Part shown: positions 8,799 through 17,378 of the stretch, in pieces
How positions within the stretch are numbered: the first letter of the stretch is position 1
Layout of the letters: each line of letters starts with the position of its first letter
Source: an uncultured Campylobacterales bacterium
Lineage (GTDB): Bacteria; Campylobacterota; Campylobacteria; Campylobacterales; Arcobacteraceae
Assembly (NCBI GenBank): GCA_947503785.1
Contig: CANNFB010000003.1
Location: 62,001-126,000 of the forward strand
Reading direction: 5' to 3'
DNA length: 64,000 bases
The notes under the pieces: generated by a model
Databases searched by the model: none
What the model was told of the DNA's origin: nothing
What the model saw: only the letters and a program-made list of their open reading frames with translations
Translations under genes and position numbers: made by a program

Positions 8799-9533
8799 TT
8801 ATATTGTTGTATAAATTTTTTCTACTAACTTATTTGTTAGTTCATCGCTGCTTGCATCAAATACTACATTACCCTCATTTACACCAATGATTCGGCCACA
8901 GTACTCTTTTGCATACTCCAAATGATGAAGGTTTACTATTACCGTTACACCATAAACCTCATTTACCTTCTTCAAAATACTCATAACTTTCTTTGCACTT
9001 TTTGGATCTAGTGCGGAAACTGGTTCATCTGCTAAAATAATCTTTGGTTCAGCGGCTAAAGCTCGAGCAATTGCAACTCGCTGTCTTTGGCCTCCCGAAA
9101 GTTCATCACACCTTTTTAATGAATATTTTGTTATCTCAACAATATCCATATACTCTTTGGCTTTTTTCAACTCCTTATCTTTATATAATTTTAAAATTGC
9201 TCGAGATAGAGGAATATCTTTTAACATTCCACTTACTACGTTATCAAGTACATTTAATCTATCAACTAAGTTATATCCTTGAAAAATAACGCCAATTTGC
9301 TCTCTTAATTTGATTAAGTTTTTCTTTTTTATATTGTTCAAATCATAATTTAAAACTTCAAACTTTCCATCGAAAACTTTTATTCCACCCGTTATACTCA
9401 TAAGTAAAGTTGATTTTCCTGCGCCACTAGGCCCTATAATCCCAATAAATTCACCTTTTTTAATCTTTACGTTAACATCTTTTAAAATCTTCTCTTTTTT
9501 ATAACCTAATGTTAGGTTTTTCATTTTTATCAT
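8799..9533 (-). CDS. phnC: PhnC, phosphonate transporter ATPase
   Basis: A 244-residue ABC importer ATPase. Walker A GPSGAGKS is near residues 34-41, the signature is LSGGQRQRVAIARAL, Walker B is IILADEPVSALD and the H-loop is NLHHLEYA. LHHLEYAKEYCGRIIG is typical of PhnC. Two in-frame ATGs occur three codons apart (9533 and 9524); I took the first. It powers PhnE. The gene starts 10 bases after phnF, so the repressor is co-transcribed with what it controls. Confidence 0.95.
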   Translation of the reverse strand: MIKMKNLTLGYKKEKILKDVNVKIKKGEFIGIIGPSGAGKSTLLMSITGGIKVFDGKFEVLNYDLNNIKKKNLIKLREQIGVIFQGYNLVDRLNVLDNVVSGMLKDIPLSRAILKLYKDKELKKAKEYMDIVEITKYSLKRCDELSGGQRQRVAIARALAAEPKIILADEPVSALDPKSAKKVMSILKKVNEVYGVTVIVNLHHLEYAKEYCGRIIGVNEGNVVFDASSDELTNKLVEKIYTTI

Positions 9534-9543
9534 TTATTATCCT

Positions 9544-10266
9544 TCAAATTAAATCTACTTTGATTTTGCATGTATCACCTCTAAAGTAAGAAGTTCCATA
9601 TTCAACAAAATTTCCATCTTGATCTTTTGATAAAGTACTTGCTGTTAAAATTGGAGTATTGTTTGGCATTAATAATAATTCACTTAATTCTTTTGTTGAA
9701 TTAATTGCTTCAAAAACTGTTGATTCTTTGGTTACTTCTAAAAATGGATATGATTTTTCTAAAATCTTATAAAGAGAAAATGGTTCTAGATTTAAATTCC
9801 TAATAATTTCTGAATATAAAAAAGCATCAAAGTAAGAGTAAGAAATAGATATTGGTAAATCATTTGCAAATCTCAAAAGTTTTAATTCAATAACTTTTAG
9901 ATTTTTATTTAAATTCAAAGCTTTGGATACTTCAGCATTAGGTTCAATAATATCTGCACTTAATAATTTAGTTTTTGGTTCATACCCTAAATTTAAAATT
10001 TTAGAAGTATAAGAACTTTTATCTGAAATCGAATAAGGAACTTTTATATTAGAGATAAAGTTTCCCTTACCCTTTTGTGAAAATATCAAGCCTTTATCTT
10101 TTAATACTTCTAAAGCTTTTCTTACTGTGTGCCTATTAACATTAAACTCTTTTGCAAAATTATTTTCAGAAGGTAGTTTTGAATTAGTTAAATACTTTTT
10201 ATTTTCAATATTCTTCAAAATCTTTTCAAAAACTATAATATATTTTTCTTTTTTCTTTATTAGCAA
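9544..10266 (-). CDS. phnF: PhnF-type GntR/HutC family regulator
   Basis: A 240-residue GntR-family regulator of the HutC subfamily, first gene of the phn operon. The N-terminal winged helix (residues 1-70) contains LPSENNFAKEFNVNRHTVRKAL; the C-terminal effector-binding UTRA domain ends YGTSYFRGDTCKIKVDL. PhnF proteins repress phosphonate or phosphate-uptake operons. The start is TTG, preceded by AAGGAA at good spacing. A perfect palindrome lies about 75 bases upstream. Autoregulation as a repressor is inference; the effector is not visible from sequence. Confidence 0.88.
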   Translation of the reverse strand: MLIKKKEKYIIVFEKILKNIENKKYLTNSKLPSENNFAKEFNVNRHTVRKALEVLKDKGLIFSQKGKGNFISNIKVPYSISDKSSYTSKILNLGYEPKTKLLSADIIEPNAEVSKALNLNKNLKVIELKLLRFANDLPISISYSYFDAFLYSEIIRNLNLEPFSLYKILEKSYPFLEVTKESTVFEAINSTKELSELLLMPNNTPILTASTLSKDQDGNFVEYGTSYFRGDTCKIKVDLI

Positions 10267-10339
10267 TAAATTTCCTTTTTTTACAAATACAAGCTTTGTT
10301 AAAAGGAGTATAAAGAATCACAGTTACATAGTGATTACA

Positions 10340-10355
10340 ACTTGTCTATACAAGT
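10340..10355. promoter_or_regulatory. Candidate PhnF operator
   Basis: Perfect inverted repeat ACTTGT-CTAT-ACAAGT, 16 bases, about 75 bases upstream of the phnF start. HutC-subfamily regulators bind TGTCTATACA-like palindromes, so this fits a PhnF box. It lies just downstream of a TATTAT element on the minus strand, a place suited to repression. Binding is inferred. Confidence 0.6.
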
Positions 10356-10362
10356 TAGTACT

Positions 10363-10376
10363 CTTGTATAATAGAC
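10363..10376 (-). promoter_or_regulatory. Candidate phn promoter -10 and second operator half
   Basis: Read on the minus strand this is GTCTATTATACAAG. It contains a TATTAT -10 element (10373-10368) inside a stretch resembling the nearby operator with two extra bases. If PhnF binds here too, it would cover the -10 directly. No good -35 is visible, which is common in AT-rich Campylobacterota promoters. Confidence 0.4.
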
Positions 10377-10488
10377 TATTATTAATATTGCTTTCTTTGA
10401 CAATAAAATAGCTGTATAATTGTTGCTTTAATAAGTTTATTTTTATAAAAAAGTAGTGTTGTTTGTAGTAAATAGTGGGTAGAGAAAG

Positions 10489-10518
10489 TTTAAAGTACCC
10501 TAAAGTAGGTACTTTAAA
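10489..10518 (-). terminator. Hairpin after glyS
   Basis: An 11-base perfect stem (TTTAAAGTACC / GGTACTTTAAA) with an 8-base loop, 26 bases downstream of the glyS stop. The stem is AT-rich and the trailing T-run on the minus strand is weak, so termination strength is uncertain. The rest of 10267-10543 holds the phn promoter and operator; I see no gene in it. Confidence 0.45.
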
Positions 10519-10543
10519 TAAATTTTAGTAAGTTATATTTTAT

Positions 10544-12559
10544 TTATATCGTGATTTCTTTAATATCTGCTATTTTTCTAAATGCTTGATATACAAGTCC
10601 GATTGTGTTTTTTCTATTTGTTTTAATTTTATCATCTTCATGATTTACAAAAACTTTTTCAAAGAAATTATCAAGCTGTGGTTTCATAGCAAATAATGCT
10701 TCTAATTCTTCATCATATGTAACATACGACTGTGAAGTAACTTCTTTATATTTAGCCACAAGCTCTTTTTCTGCATCTTCTTCTAATAATGACTCGTCAA
10801 TAGTTAAAGTAGAGTTAAGATTTAAGTCTTTGATTATATTTGCAACTCTTTTAAATGTAGCTGCTGATTCTTTGAAGTTATCACTTTGAACTATCGGATT
10901 TAAAGCACAAAGTTTTTGAGATATTTTGTAGATATCAGTTTCACCACTTCCTAATACTGCTTTTAATACAGATGGATTTACGTCAAAGATTTTAAATAGT
11001 CTTTCATTAAAAAATTCTATTAATTGTTTTTTATCTAAACCTTTATAGTTTGATTCTAAAGCATCAATTATTTGTGGTAAATCAAGTGCTAATTTATGCT
11101 CCATTGCAATTTTTACAATACCAGCAGCAGCTCGTCTTAATCCAAATGGATCTTTTGAACCAGTTGGGATTTTTCCTACAGAGAATAATCCCATTAAGTT
11201 ATCTAATTTATAAGATAATGCAACTATAGATGAAAATGTATTTGATGGTAATTCAGAATCTTCACCATCTGGTAAATACTGTTCTTTAAGTGCTGTGTAA
11301 ACTAGTTCGTCTTCGCCTGAAAGTTTTGCATAGTAGTAACCCATTAAACCTTGTAATTCTGTAAATTCAAATACCATTTCAGACATTAAGTCAGCTTTAG
11401 AAAGCATTACTGCTTTTTCTACTAGCTCTTTTTTAGGTGCATCAAAAATATCTGCTAAGTGAGTTGCTATTTTTGCTTCTCTTTGCGATTTTTCATACAT
11501 TGAACCTAAGCCTTCTACGAAAGTAAGTTTCTTTAAGCCTTCATTGCTAAGTCCATTAGCAATATCGTTTTTATAGAAGAACATACCATCAGCAAGTCTT
11601 GGTCTTAATACTTTTTCATTTCCAGAAATTATATATCCAAAATCTTCAGTTTTAGAGTTTGATACAACAATAAAGTTGTTAGTTAAAACACCATCTTTAT
11701 ATACTGCAAAGTATCTTTGGTGTTCTTTCATAGATGTAACAATTACTTCTTCTGGTAATTCTAAGAACTCAACATCAAATTGACCTATTAAAGCTGTTGG
11801 GTATTCAGTGATTGCAACTACTTCTTCAAGTAATTCTCTATCTATATCAATTTTAACGCTATGTCTTCCTTCAATATCTTTCATTTGAGAAAGGATTCTT
11901 TCTCTTCTTTCATCTGGATATAAAATTACACCGTTGTTATCTAGTTTTGCGAAGTAATCTCCTGCAAAATTATAAGTAAAAGGTTCATAAGAAACCATTC
12001 TATGTGCAAATGAGAAGTTTGATGATTTAACACCAAATAATTCACCCTCAACTATTTCCTCACCTAAAATCATAGATAAAGTTCTAATAGGCCTAATAAA
12101 ACTATCAGTTCTATTTCCCCATCTCATTGATTTTCCAAAGTTAAGAGAGTTAATAAATTCGTTTACCATATCATTTAATAAGTCTTTTGAATCACTTCCT
12201 TTAACTTCTTTTTTAAAGTAAAGAACTTCACCTCTACCTTGATCAATTTTATCAAGTTGGGATACATCAACGCCACATTTTTTAGCAAACCCTAATGCTG
12301 CACCTGTTGGCTCTCCATCTTTAAATGCTATTTTAACAGGCGCTCCAAATTGTTCTATAATTGAATCTTCTTGTGAAACTTGGAACTCTTTATGCCATAA
12401 TACTAATCTTCTAGGTGTTGAATAAAATTCAAAATCACATAATAATCTATTCTTCTCTAAAATATCTGCCCATTTTTTTTCAATATTTGGTAATTCTTTT
12501 AAAAACGGAATTGCTGGTAATTCTTCAACACCTATTTCAATTAATAATGGTTTATTCAT
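10544..12559 (-). CDS. glyS: Glycyl-tRNA synthetase beta subunit
   Basis: A 671-residue beta subunit of the bacterial alpha2beta2 glycyl-tRNA synthetase; it binds tRNA-Gly and works with the catalytic alpha subunit GlyQ, which is not in this window. The N-terminus LLIEIGVEELPA, SMRWGNRTDSFIRPIR, and the GSKDPFGLRRAA segment near residue 470 are diagnostic. Length is standard. The start codon lies inside the end of a 55-residue membrane ORF (8-base overlap), suggesting coupled translation. Confidence 0.97.
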   Translation of the reverse strand: MNKPLLIEIGVEELPAIPFLKELPNIEKKWADILEKNRLLCDFEFYSTPRRLVLWHKEFQVSQEDSIIEQFGAPVKIAFKDGEPTGAALGFAKKCGVDVSQLDKIDQGRGEVLYFKKEVKGSDSKDLLNDMVNEFINSLNFGKSMRWGNRTDSFIRPIRTLSMILGEEIVEGELFGVKSSNFSFAHRMVSYEPFTYNFAGDYFAKLDNNGVILYPDERRERILSQMKDIEGRHSVKIDIDRELLEEVVAITEYPTALIGQFDVEFLELPEEVIVTSMKEHQRYFAVYKDGVLTNNFIVVSNSKTEDFGYIISGNEKVLRPRLADGMFFYKNDIANGLSNEGLKKLTFVEGLGSMYEKSQREAKIATHLADIFDAPKKELVEKAVMLSKADLMSEMVFEFTELQGLMGYYYAKLSGEDELVYTALKEQYLPDGEDSELPSNTFSSIVALSYKLDNLMGLFSVGKIPTGSKDPFGLRRAAAGIVKIAMEHKLALDLPQIIDALESNYKGLDKKQLIEFFNERLFKIFDVNPSVLKAVLGSGETDIYKISQKLCALNPIVQSDNFKESAATFKRVANIIKDLNLNSTLTIDESLLEEDAEKELVAKYKEVTSQSYVTYDEELEALFAMKPQLDNFFEKVFVNHEDDKIKTNRKNTIGLVYQAFRKIADIKEITI

Positions 12560-12719
12560 CTATCGTATCCTTAGCTTTGTTATTAGCTTTAATCTTTTCT
12601 TCGTTCTTTGCTACTTTGTCTGTATGCTTTTTAATTTGCTGTCTATTAAAGTTAATAATAAACATTGCCACCATAATTACGAACATTATTACTATTACTG
12701 TATCTAATATATCTTTCAC
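12552..12719 (-). CDS. Small single-pass membrane protein upstream of glyS
   Basis: A 55-residue ORF beginning with GTG, preceded by AGGA at a spacing of five. Residues 6-23 are hydrophobic (DTVIVIMFVIMVAMFIIN), followed by a highly charged, probably helical tail (RQQIKKHTDKVAKNEEK). It overlaps the glyS start by 8 bases. I recognise no family. The membrane segment plus coiled tail recalls small divisome or membrane-scaffold proteins, but that is only a resemblance. Independent support is the ribosome-binding site and the coupling to glyS. Confidence 0.6.
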   Translation of the reverse strand: MKDILDTVIVIMFVIMVAMFIINFNRQQIKKHTDKVAKNEEKIKANNKAKDTIDE

Positions 12720-12785
12720 ATTTATCCTAATATTTTCTTATATAAAGTAGTTATATTATCTAAAAATCTCTTATTATTACGTAAA

Positions 12786-13157
12786 CTAATTAAGTATATT
12801 TTTATATATAATTCCATCTATTTCTTTTTTTGCTATTTCTTCTATTTCATCACTTATTTCAATTACTGCTAAAATTTTTGAATCAAACATATAATTATCA
12901 GCTATTTTTTGAATATCTTTTGCTAATTCTTTTTCGCAAATTATATATCTTGCATTTAAATTATTTACGTAAATTGCTTCTTTTATTGAGCTTACCACTA
13001 CTGCATAATCTAAGTCATTTTCATAGGCATAAGTCAATAGATTTTCGTTGTAACGAAATGAAATAAGTGAGTTTGCTTTTGTATTTTTAATCTCATCAAT
13101 TGATGTAATATTAAAGAAATCAACAAATGGTATAAGCTTATCCCCAATAAGTATCAT
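12786..13157 (-). CDS. Conserved-looking hypothetical protein
   Basis: A 123-residue protein without signal peptide or membrane segment. It has alternating strands and helices (LISFRYNE, YAVVVSSIKEAIYV, ARYIICEKEL, SKILAVIEI) suggesting a small alpha/beta fold. No catalytic motif or Cys cluster stands out. It is the last of four closely spaced minus-strand genes after ribA, rsmG and the PP0621-like gene, nine bases after the last. I do not recognise it. Confidence 0.75.
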   Translation of the reverse strand: MILIGDKLIPFVDFFNITSIDEIKNTKANSLISFRYNENLLTYAYENDLDYAVVVSSIKEAIYVNNLNARYIICEKELAKDIQKIADNYMFDSKILAVIEISDEIEEIAKKEIDGIIYKNILN

Positions 13158-13166
13158 ACAAAACTC

Positions 13167-13385
13167 CTATTTGTTTTTTAAACAATCTTTTGAGCAATAA
13201 TATTTACCATTACTTAAAATTGATTCTTTTGTTGAGATGTAAGTTTCGCATGTTGGACACTCAACCATCTCATCTTCATATTTAATATCTTTCTTTTTAA
13301 CAATATCTTTTTCTCTGTTTTTCTTAAAAAAGATTATATATACAATAAATAGAACAACTGCAACTGCTAGAAATTTTAAAATCAT
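13167..13385 (-). CDS. PP0621-like membrane-anchored zinc-finger protein
   Basis: A 72-residue protein. Residues 2-20 form one transmembrane segment (ILKFLAVAVVLFIVYIIFF), then comes a basic linker and a C-terminal Cys motif: VECPTCETYIS, then YYCSKDCL. The C-x2-C / C-x3-C pattern should bind zinc. This layout fits the PP0621 family of unknown function. The ATG overlaps the rsmG stop by one base. Confidence 0.8.
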   Translation of the reverse strand: MILKFLAVAVVLFIVYIIFFKKNREKDIVKKKDIKYEDEMVECPTCETYISTKESILSNGKYYCSKDCLKNK

Positions 13386-13972
13386 TATTTACCTTTTATA
13401 TATAAATAGTTTCTATCATTTCTATTTACTATTTTATAGTTTTTATTTACGCTTGCTGCTTCTAGTTCTTCGTTTAACATGCTACCTTTATAGAATAAAT
13501 AAGAAGCATCTTCGTTAACTATATCTTTAGTAATATCTAAAAGTAATGATGTATTTGTAACAGCTCGTGAAGTTACTAAGTCAACTTTTAAATCTTTTAC
13601 TTTTTCAACTCTATCACAAATTATAGTTAAGTTATCAAGTTTTAACGAAGCTTTTACAAAATTTAAAAAAGAAACTCTTTTAATTCGTGGCTCTATTAAA
13701 TATGCTTTCATATCTTTTCTAGCAATTGCAAGTAAAAGTCCAGGATAACCTGCCCCTGTTCCTATATCTGCAAAACTATCATAAGAGTCAATAAAGTTTA
13801 ATGGATAAATAGAATCTAAGATATTTTGATTGATATCTTCTAAGCTTAATCTTCCAGTAAGATTATGAATCTTACCCCACTGCTGTAAAAGCTTAGTGAA
13901 AACGGTACAATCTTTATAAAAGTCTTTATTAAATTGAAAATCATTTTGTTCTAAAAGTTCTTGTAAATTCAT
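13385..13972 (-). CDS. rsmG: RsmG, 16S rRNA G527 N7-methyltransferase
   Basis: A 195-residue SAM-dependent methyltransferase that makes m7G527 in 16S rRNA. The N-terminal WGKIHNLTGRLS is the RsmG hallmark. The SAM loop ADIGTGAGYPGLLLAI is near residues 67-82, and VTSRAV is the family's motif near residue 133. It lies between ribA and the PP0621-like gene with one-base overlaps, so they are probably one transcript. Confidence 0.96.
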   Translation of the reverse strand: MNLQELLEQNDFQFNKDFYKDCTVFTKLLQQWGKIHNLTGRLSLEDINQNILDSIYPLNFIDSYDSFADIGTGAGYPGLLLAIARKDMKAYLIEPRIKRVSFLNFVKASLKLDNLTIICDRVEKVKDLKVDLVTSRAVTNTSLLLDITKDIVNEDASYLFYKGSMLNEELEAASVNKNYKIVNRNDRNYLYIKGK

Positions 13973-14547
13973 TACAGCATGTGCCCCATTTGATCTTTTT
14001 TTGTATTTAAATAATGTTCATTATACTTATTCATCTTAGTAATTGCTGGAATTCTTTCAACAATTTCAACACCAATACTTTTTATATAACTTATCTTATT
14101 TGGATTGTTCGTAATTAATTTTACTTCTTTAATATTTAAATCATTAAAAATATATTTTACTATTTTATAGTCTCTTTCATCTTCTTTGAAACCTAATTCA
14201 ATATTGGCTTCAATTGTATTTCTGCCTTGATCTTGTAAACAGTAGGCATTTACTTTATTAAGTAAACCTATGTTTCTTCCTTCTTGTCTATGATAAATAA
14301 CTAACCCACCCTCTTTTGCAATAAAGTCTAAGGATAAGTTTAATTGATTTTGGCAATCGCACTTTAAACTGCCTAACGCATCGCCTGTTAAACATTCAGA
14401 ATGTACTCTAACATAAGGAATTTTAATATTTTCAAAGTCTTCACTCATGATTGCTAAATGTTCTTGATTGTCGTCTTTATAAGCTTTTATTTTAAATTTT
14501 CCATGTTTTGTAGGTAGGTTTGCAATATTTGATTGTATTATATTCAT
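13972..14547 (-). CDS. ribA: RibA, GTP cyclohydrolase II
   Basis: A 191-residue GTP cyclohydrolase II, the first step of riboflavin synthesis. The zinc Cys residues C52, C63 and C65 (CLTGDALGSLKCDC) are in place. YHRQEGRNIGLLNK follows, with the Arg and Gln residues that handle GTP. LITNNPNKI is the typical C-terminal motif. It is monofunctional: there is no RibB domain. It is first in a minus-strand operon with rsmG and is divergent from hemB, with 59 bases for both promoters. Confidence 0.96.
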   Translation of the reverse strand: MNIIQSNIANLPTKHGKFKIKAYKDDNQEHLAIMSEDFENIKIPYVRVHSECLTGDALGSLKCDCQNQLNLSLDFIAKEGGLVIYHRQEGRNIGLLNKVNAYCLQDQGRNTIEANIELGFKEDERDYKIVKYIFNDLNIKEVKLITNNPNKISYIKSIGVEIVERIPAITKMNKYNEHYLNTKKDQMGHML

Positions 14548-14606
14548 TGTCTTTAAACCTTATTATTGTTATAATTCGCAGATTATAACCAAAAGAGGTA
14601 AATAGA

Positions 14607-15581
14607 ATGTTTAAACGATTTAGAAGATTAAGAATAAATGAAACTTTAAGAAACTTGGTTCAAGAAACGACAGTAACACCTGATGATTTTATATATCCAC
14701 TATTTGTACGTGAAGGGAAAGGGATTAAAAACGAAGTGTCTTCAATGCCTGGAGTATTCCAAATGAGCATTGATGAGATATTAAAAGAATGTGAATACCT
14801 AATAAGTATTGATTTAAAATCAATTATTCTTTTTGCTATTCCTGATGTAAAAGATTCTGTTGGTAGTGAATGTTTATGTAATGAAAGCATAATCTCTAGA
14901 ACTATTAGAGCTATTAAAGAAAAATTTCCTCAAATGTTTGTAGTTACTGATTTATGTTTTTGTGAGTATACAGACCATGGACATTGCGGAATTTTAGATC
15001 CTAAAACACAAACTGTTGATAATGATAAAACATTAGAAATTTCTGCACAACAAGCTATTGTGCATGCACAAGCTGGTGCTGATATGATTGCACCTTCTGG
15101 AATGATGGATGGAATTATCACAACACTTAGAACTGCACTAGATGAAAATGGATATGAGAACTTACCTATTATGGCATATTCAACTAAGTTTGCAAGTGGA
15201 TATTATGGACCATTTAGAGATGTTGCTGAATCAACTCCATCATTTGGAGATAGAAGAACATATCAAATGAATCCAGCTAATAGATTAGAAGCTATTGAAG
15301 AGTCATTGCAAGATGAAAAAGAAGGTGCAGATATCTTAATGGTTAAGCCAGCACTTGCTTTCTTAGATATTATTAGAGATATAAGAAATGAAACAAAATT
15401 ACCACTATGTGTATATAACGTAAGTGGTGAATATGCAATGCTTAAAAATGCAGGAGCTGCTGGACTTATTGATTATGAAAGAGTAATGATGGAAACACTA
15501 ATGGGCTTTAAAAGAGCTGGAGCTAATATAATTATTACATATCATGCTAAAGAAGCTTGTGAATTAATGAGAAAAGTATAA
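14607..15581 (+). CDS. hemB: Delta-aminolevulinic acid dehydratase
   Basis: A 324-residue porphobilinogen synthase, condensing two 5-aminolevulinate molecules. The zinc-type site CFCEYTDHGHCG is near residues 117-128. The Schiff-base lysines are in MAYSTKFASGYYGPF (near 195) and ILMVKPALAF (near 247). This is the zinc-dependent rather than magnesium-only type. A two-component pair follows 9 bases downstream, so the heme gene and a signalling pair may share a transcript. Confidence 0.97.
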   Translation: MFKRFRRLRINETLRNLVQETTVTPDDFIYPLFVREGKGIKNEVSSMPGVFQMSIDEILKECEYLISIDLKSIILFAIPDVKDSVGSECLCNESIISRTIRAIKEKFPQMFVVTDLCFCEYTDHGHCGILDPKTQTVDNDKTLEISAQQAIVHAQAGADMIAPSGMMDGIITTLRTALDENGYENLPIMAYSTKFASGYYGPFRDVAESTPSFGDRRTYQMNPANRLEAIEESLQDEKEGADILMVKPALAFLDIIRDIRNETKLPLCVYNVSGEYAMLKNAGAAGLIDYERVMMETLMGFKRAGANIIITYHAKEACELMRKV

Positions 15582-15590
15582 ACTAACTAA

Positions 15591-16697
15591 ATGAGCAATA
15601 CTTATCAAGAAGCAATAGAAAACTCTAATATAGTATCTAAAACTGATATTAATGGAATAATCACATTTGTAAATGATGAGTTTTGCAAAATATCTGGATA
15701 TTCTCGCGATGAACTTATGGGACAAAATCATAATATTGTAAGACATCCAGATGCTTTATCTTCAAATTTTAAAACTTTATGGGATACAATTCTTTCTAAA
15801 AAATCGTATAAATCTACTGTTAAAAATCTTTCTAAAAATGGCAATACTGTTTATCTTAATACTACAATTACTCCTATCTTAGAAGATAATGGTGATATTA
15901 AAGAGTTTATAGCTATTCGTTATGATGTTACAAAAGAAATTGAACTTCAAAAAAAGCTTGAAGAGAAACAAAAACTTCTTTTTTGGCAATCAAGAATGGC
16001 TTCATTAGGTCAAATGCTTGGCAATATCGCACATCAATGGCGACAACCACTTACTGAGTTAAACCTAAGCCTATTTAATATAAAAAAAGCTCACAAAAAT
16101 AATGACTCAAAAAAAATAGATGAATTATATAAAGAGAGTAAAGAGATAATTTTAAATATGTCTAATACTATTGAAGACTTTACTAACTTTTTTAATCCTC
16201 AAAAAGATAAAAAACTATTTTTTATAAAAGATGCAATAGATGAATCACTTACAATTTTAAAAAAAGTTCTTGAAAAAGAAGATATAAAACTAAATGTCAT
16301 AATAAATAGTAATAAAGAGGTATTAGGTGTTTCAAATGAATTATCACAAGTTATTATAAACCTAGTACAAAACTCAAAAGATGCGTTTATTATAAATGAT
16401 ATTGTAAATAGAAATATTGATATAGTTTTAGAAGATGAAAGAATAGAAGAAAAAAATTATGTATATATTTATATAAAAGATAATGCCTTAGGAATAAGTA
16501 ATAAGAATATTGATAAGATATTTGAACCGTATTTTACAACAAAGCATAAATCACAGGGAACTGGCTTAGGGCTATTTATGTCAAAAATGATTATAGAGAA
16601 AAGCCTTAATGGAAGTATAAAACATGAAAATAGTGAAAATGGATCAATATTTAGTATATGTATACCATTAACTATATCTTTTGAGGATAAAGAATAA
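15591..16697 (+). CDS. PAS-domain sensor histidine kinase
   Basis: A 368-residue soluble kinase. A PAS domain spans about residues 10-118, with FCKISGYSRDELMGQNHNIV being the Aer-like PAS signature. The H-box has phospho-acceptor His148 (GNIAHQWRQPL), and the HATPase domain has N-box VQNSKDAF, G1 IKDNALGIS and G2 GTGLGLFMSK. There is no membrane segment, so it senses a cytoplasmic cue, perhaps redox or a small molecule. Its stop directly precedes the ATG of the response regulator, and it is 9 bases from hemB. Confidence 0.9.
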   Translation: MSNTYQEAIENSNIVSKTDINGIITFVNDEFCKISGYSRDELMGQNHNIVRHPDALSSNFKTLWDTILSKKSYKSTVKNLSKNGNTVYLNTTITPILEDNGDIKEFIAIRYDVTKEIELQKKLEEKQKLLFWQSRMASLGQMLGNIAHQWRQPLTELNLSLFNIKKAHKNNDSKKIDELYKESKEIILNMSNTIEDFTNFFNPQKDKKLFFIKDAIDESLTILKKVLEKEDIKLNVIINSNKEVLGVSNELSQVIINLVQNSKDAFIINDIVNRNIDIVLEDERIEEKNYVYIYIKDNALGISNKNIDKIFEPYFTTKHKSQGTGLGLFMSKMIIEKSLNGSIKHENSENGSIFSICIPLTISFEDKE

Positions 16698-17378
16698 ATG
16701 AATTTAAATTTATTAAAAACTTTAAAAATCTTAATAGTAGAAGATGAATCTAGATTAGCTTCTTTATTGAAAGAAGCTATAAATGAATATTTTCACTCAG
16801 TAATAATTGCAAAAGATGGAGAAGAAGGTTTTAAGCGATTTAAAGTAAATAAGCCAGATATTATAATAACTGATATTATGATGCCTAAACTAAATGGCTT
16901 AGAAATGACTATAAAAATTAAAGAACTCGATGAATTAATTCCCATTATAGTATTAAGTGCACATTCTGATAAAGAAAAACTTCTAAGTGCTATTGATATA
17001 GGTATAAGTAAATATTTTATAAAGCCCTTTGATCCAGATGAGGTGCTTGAACATATAAATAAAATTGCACCAACACTAAATAAAAGAAAAAAAATTAAAT
17101 TAAAAGATGGATTTGTTTTTGATAATAATTCAACATCGCTATATAAGGATGGCACTTTGTTAAAACTTACAAAAAGAGAGAAAGAGTTCTTTTACTTACT
17201 TCTTAAACACCAAAATAAAGTTGTAGAAACATTACTAATTAAAGAAACTATTTGGGATGAAGAAGTAAACGATGAAAGGTTAAGAACTTTTATAAAGAGA
17301 CTTCGTCTTAAAACGTCTAAAGATTTAATTGAAAATGCTTCAGGTCAAGGTTATTTAATCTCGCCAACTTATATTTAA
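16698..17378 (+). CDS. OmpR-like response regulator
   Basis: A 226-residue regulator: receiver domain (residues 8-125) with acidic EDE at 15-17, phospho-acceptor D59 in IITDIMMP, LSAHS and K109 in FIKPFDP; then a winged-helix DNA-binding domain with LTKREKEFFYLLL and FIKRLRLKT. It is the partner of the preceding PAS kinase. The last 24 bases overlap the convergent mocA-like gene, so both stops lie within the neighbour's code. Confidence 0.92.
   Translation: MNLNLLKTLKILIVEDESRLASLLKEAINEYFHSVIIAKDGEEGFKRFKVNKPDIIITDIMMPKLNGLEMTIKIKELDELIPIIVLSAHSDKEKLLSAIDIGISKYFIKPFDPDEVLEHINKIAPTLNKRKKIKLKDGFVFDNNSTSLYKDGTLLKLTKREKEFFYLLLKHQNKVVETLLIKETIWDEEVNDERLRTFIKRLRLKTSKDLIENASGQGYLISPTYI

Noticed and set aside
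10127-10411. 94-codon plus-strand frame over the phnF start
   Set aside because: Antisense to the real phnF helix-turn-helix and running across the phn promoter; translation is Phe/Leu-rich noise.
10397-10420. Plus-strand promoter TTGACA...TATAAT
   Set aside because: The spacer is only 12 bases, too short for a sigma70 promoter, and no plus-strand gene follows.
12415-12750. 111-codon plus-strand frame over the glyS start
   Set aside because: It is antisense to glyS and the small membrane ORF and has a low-complexity, Ile/Leu-rich translation without a motif.
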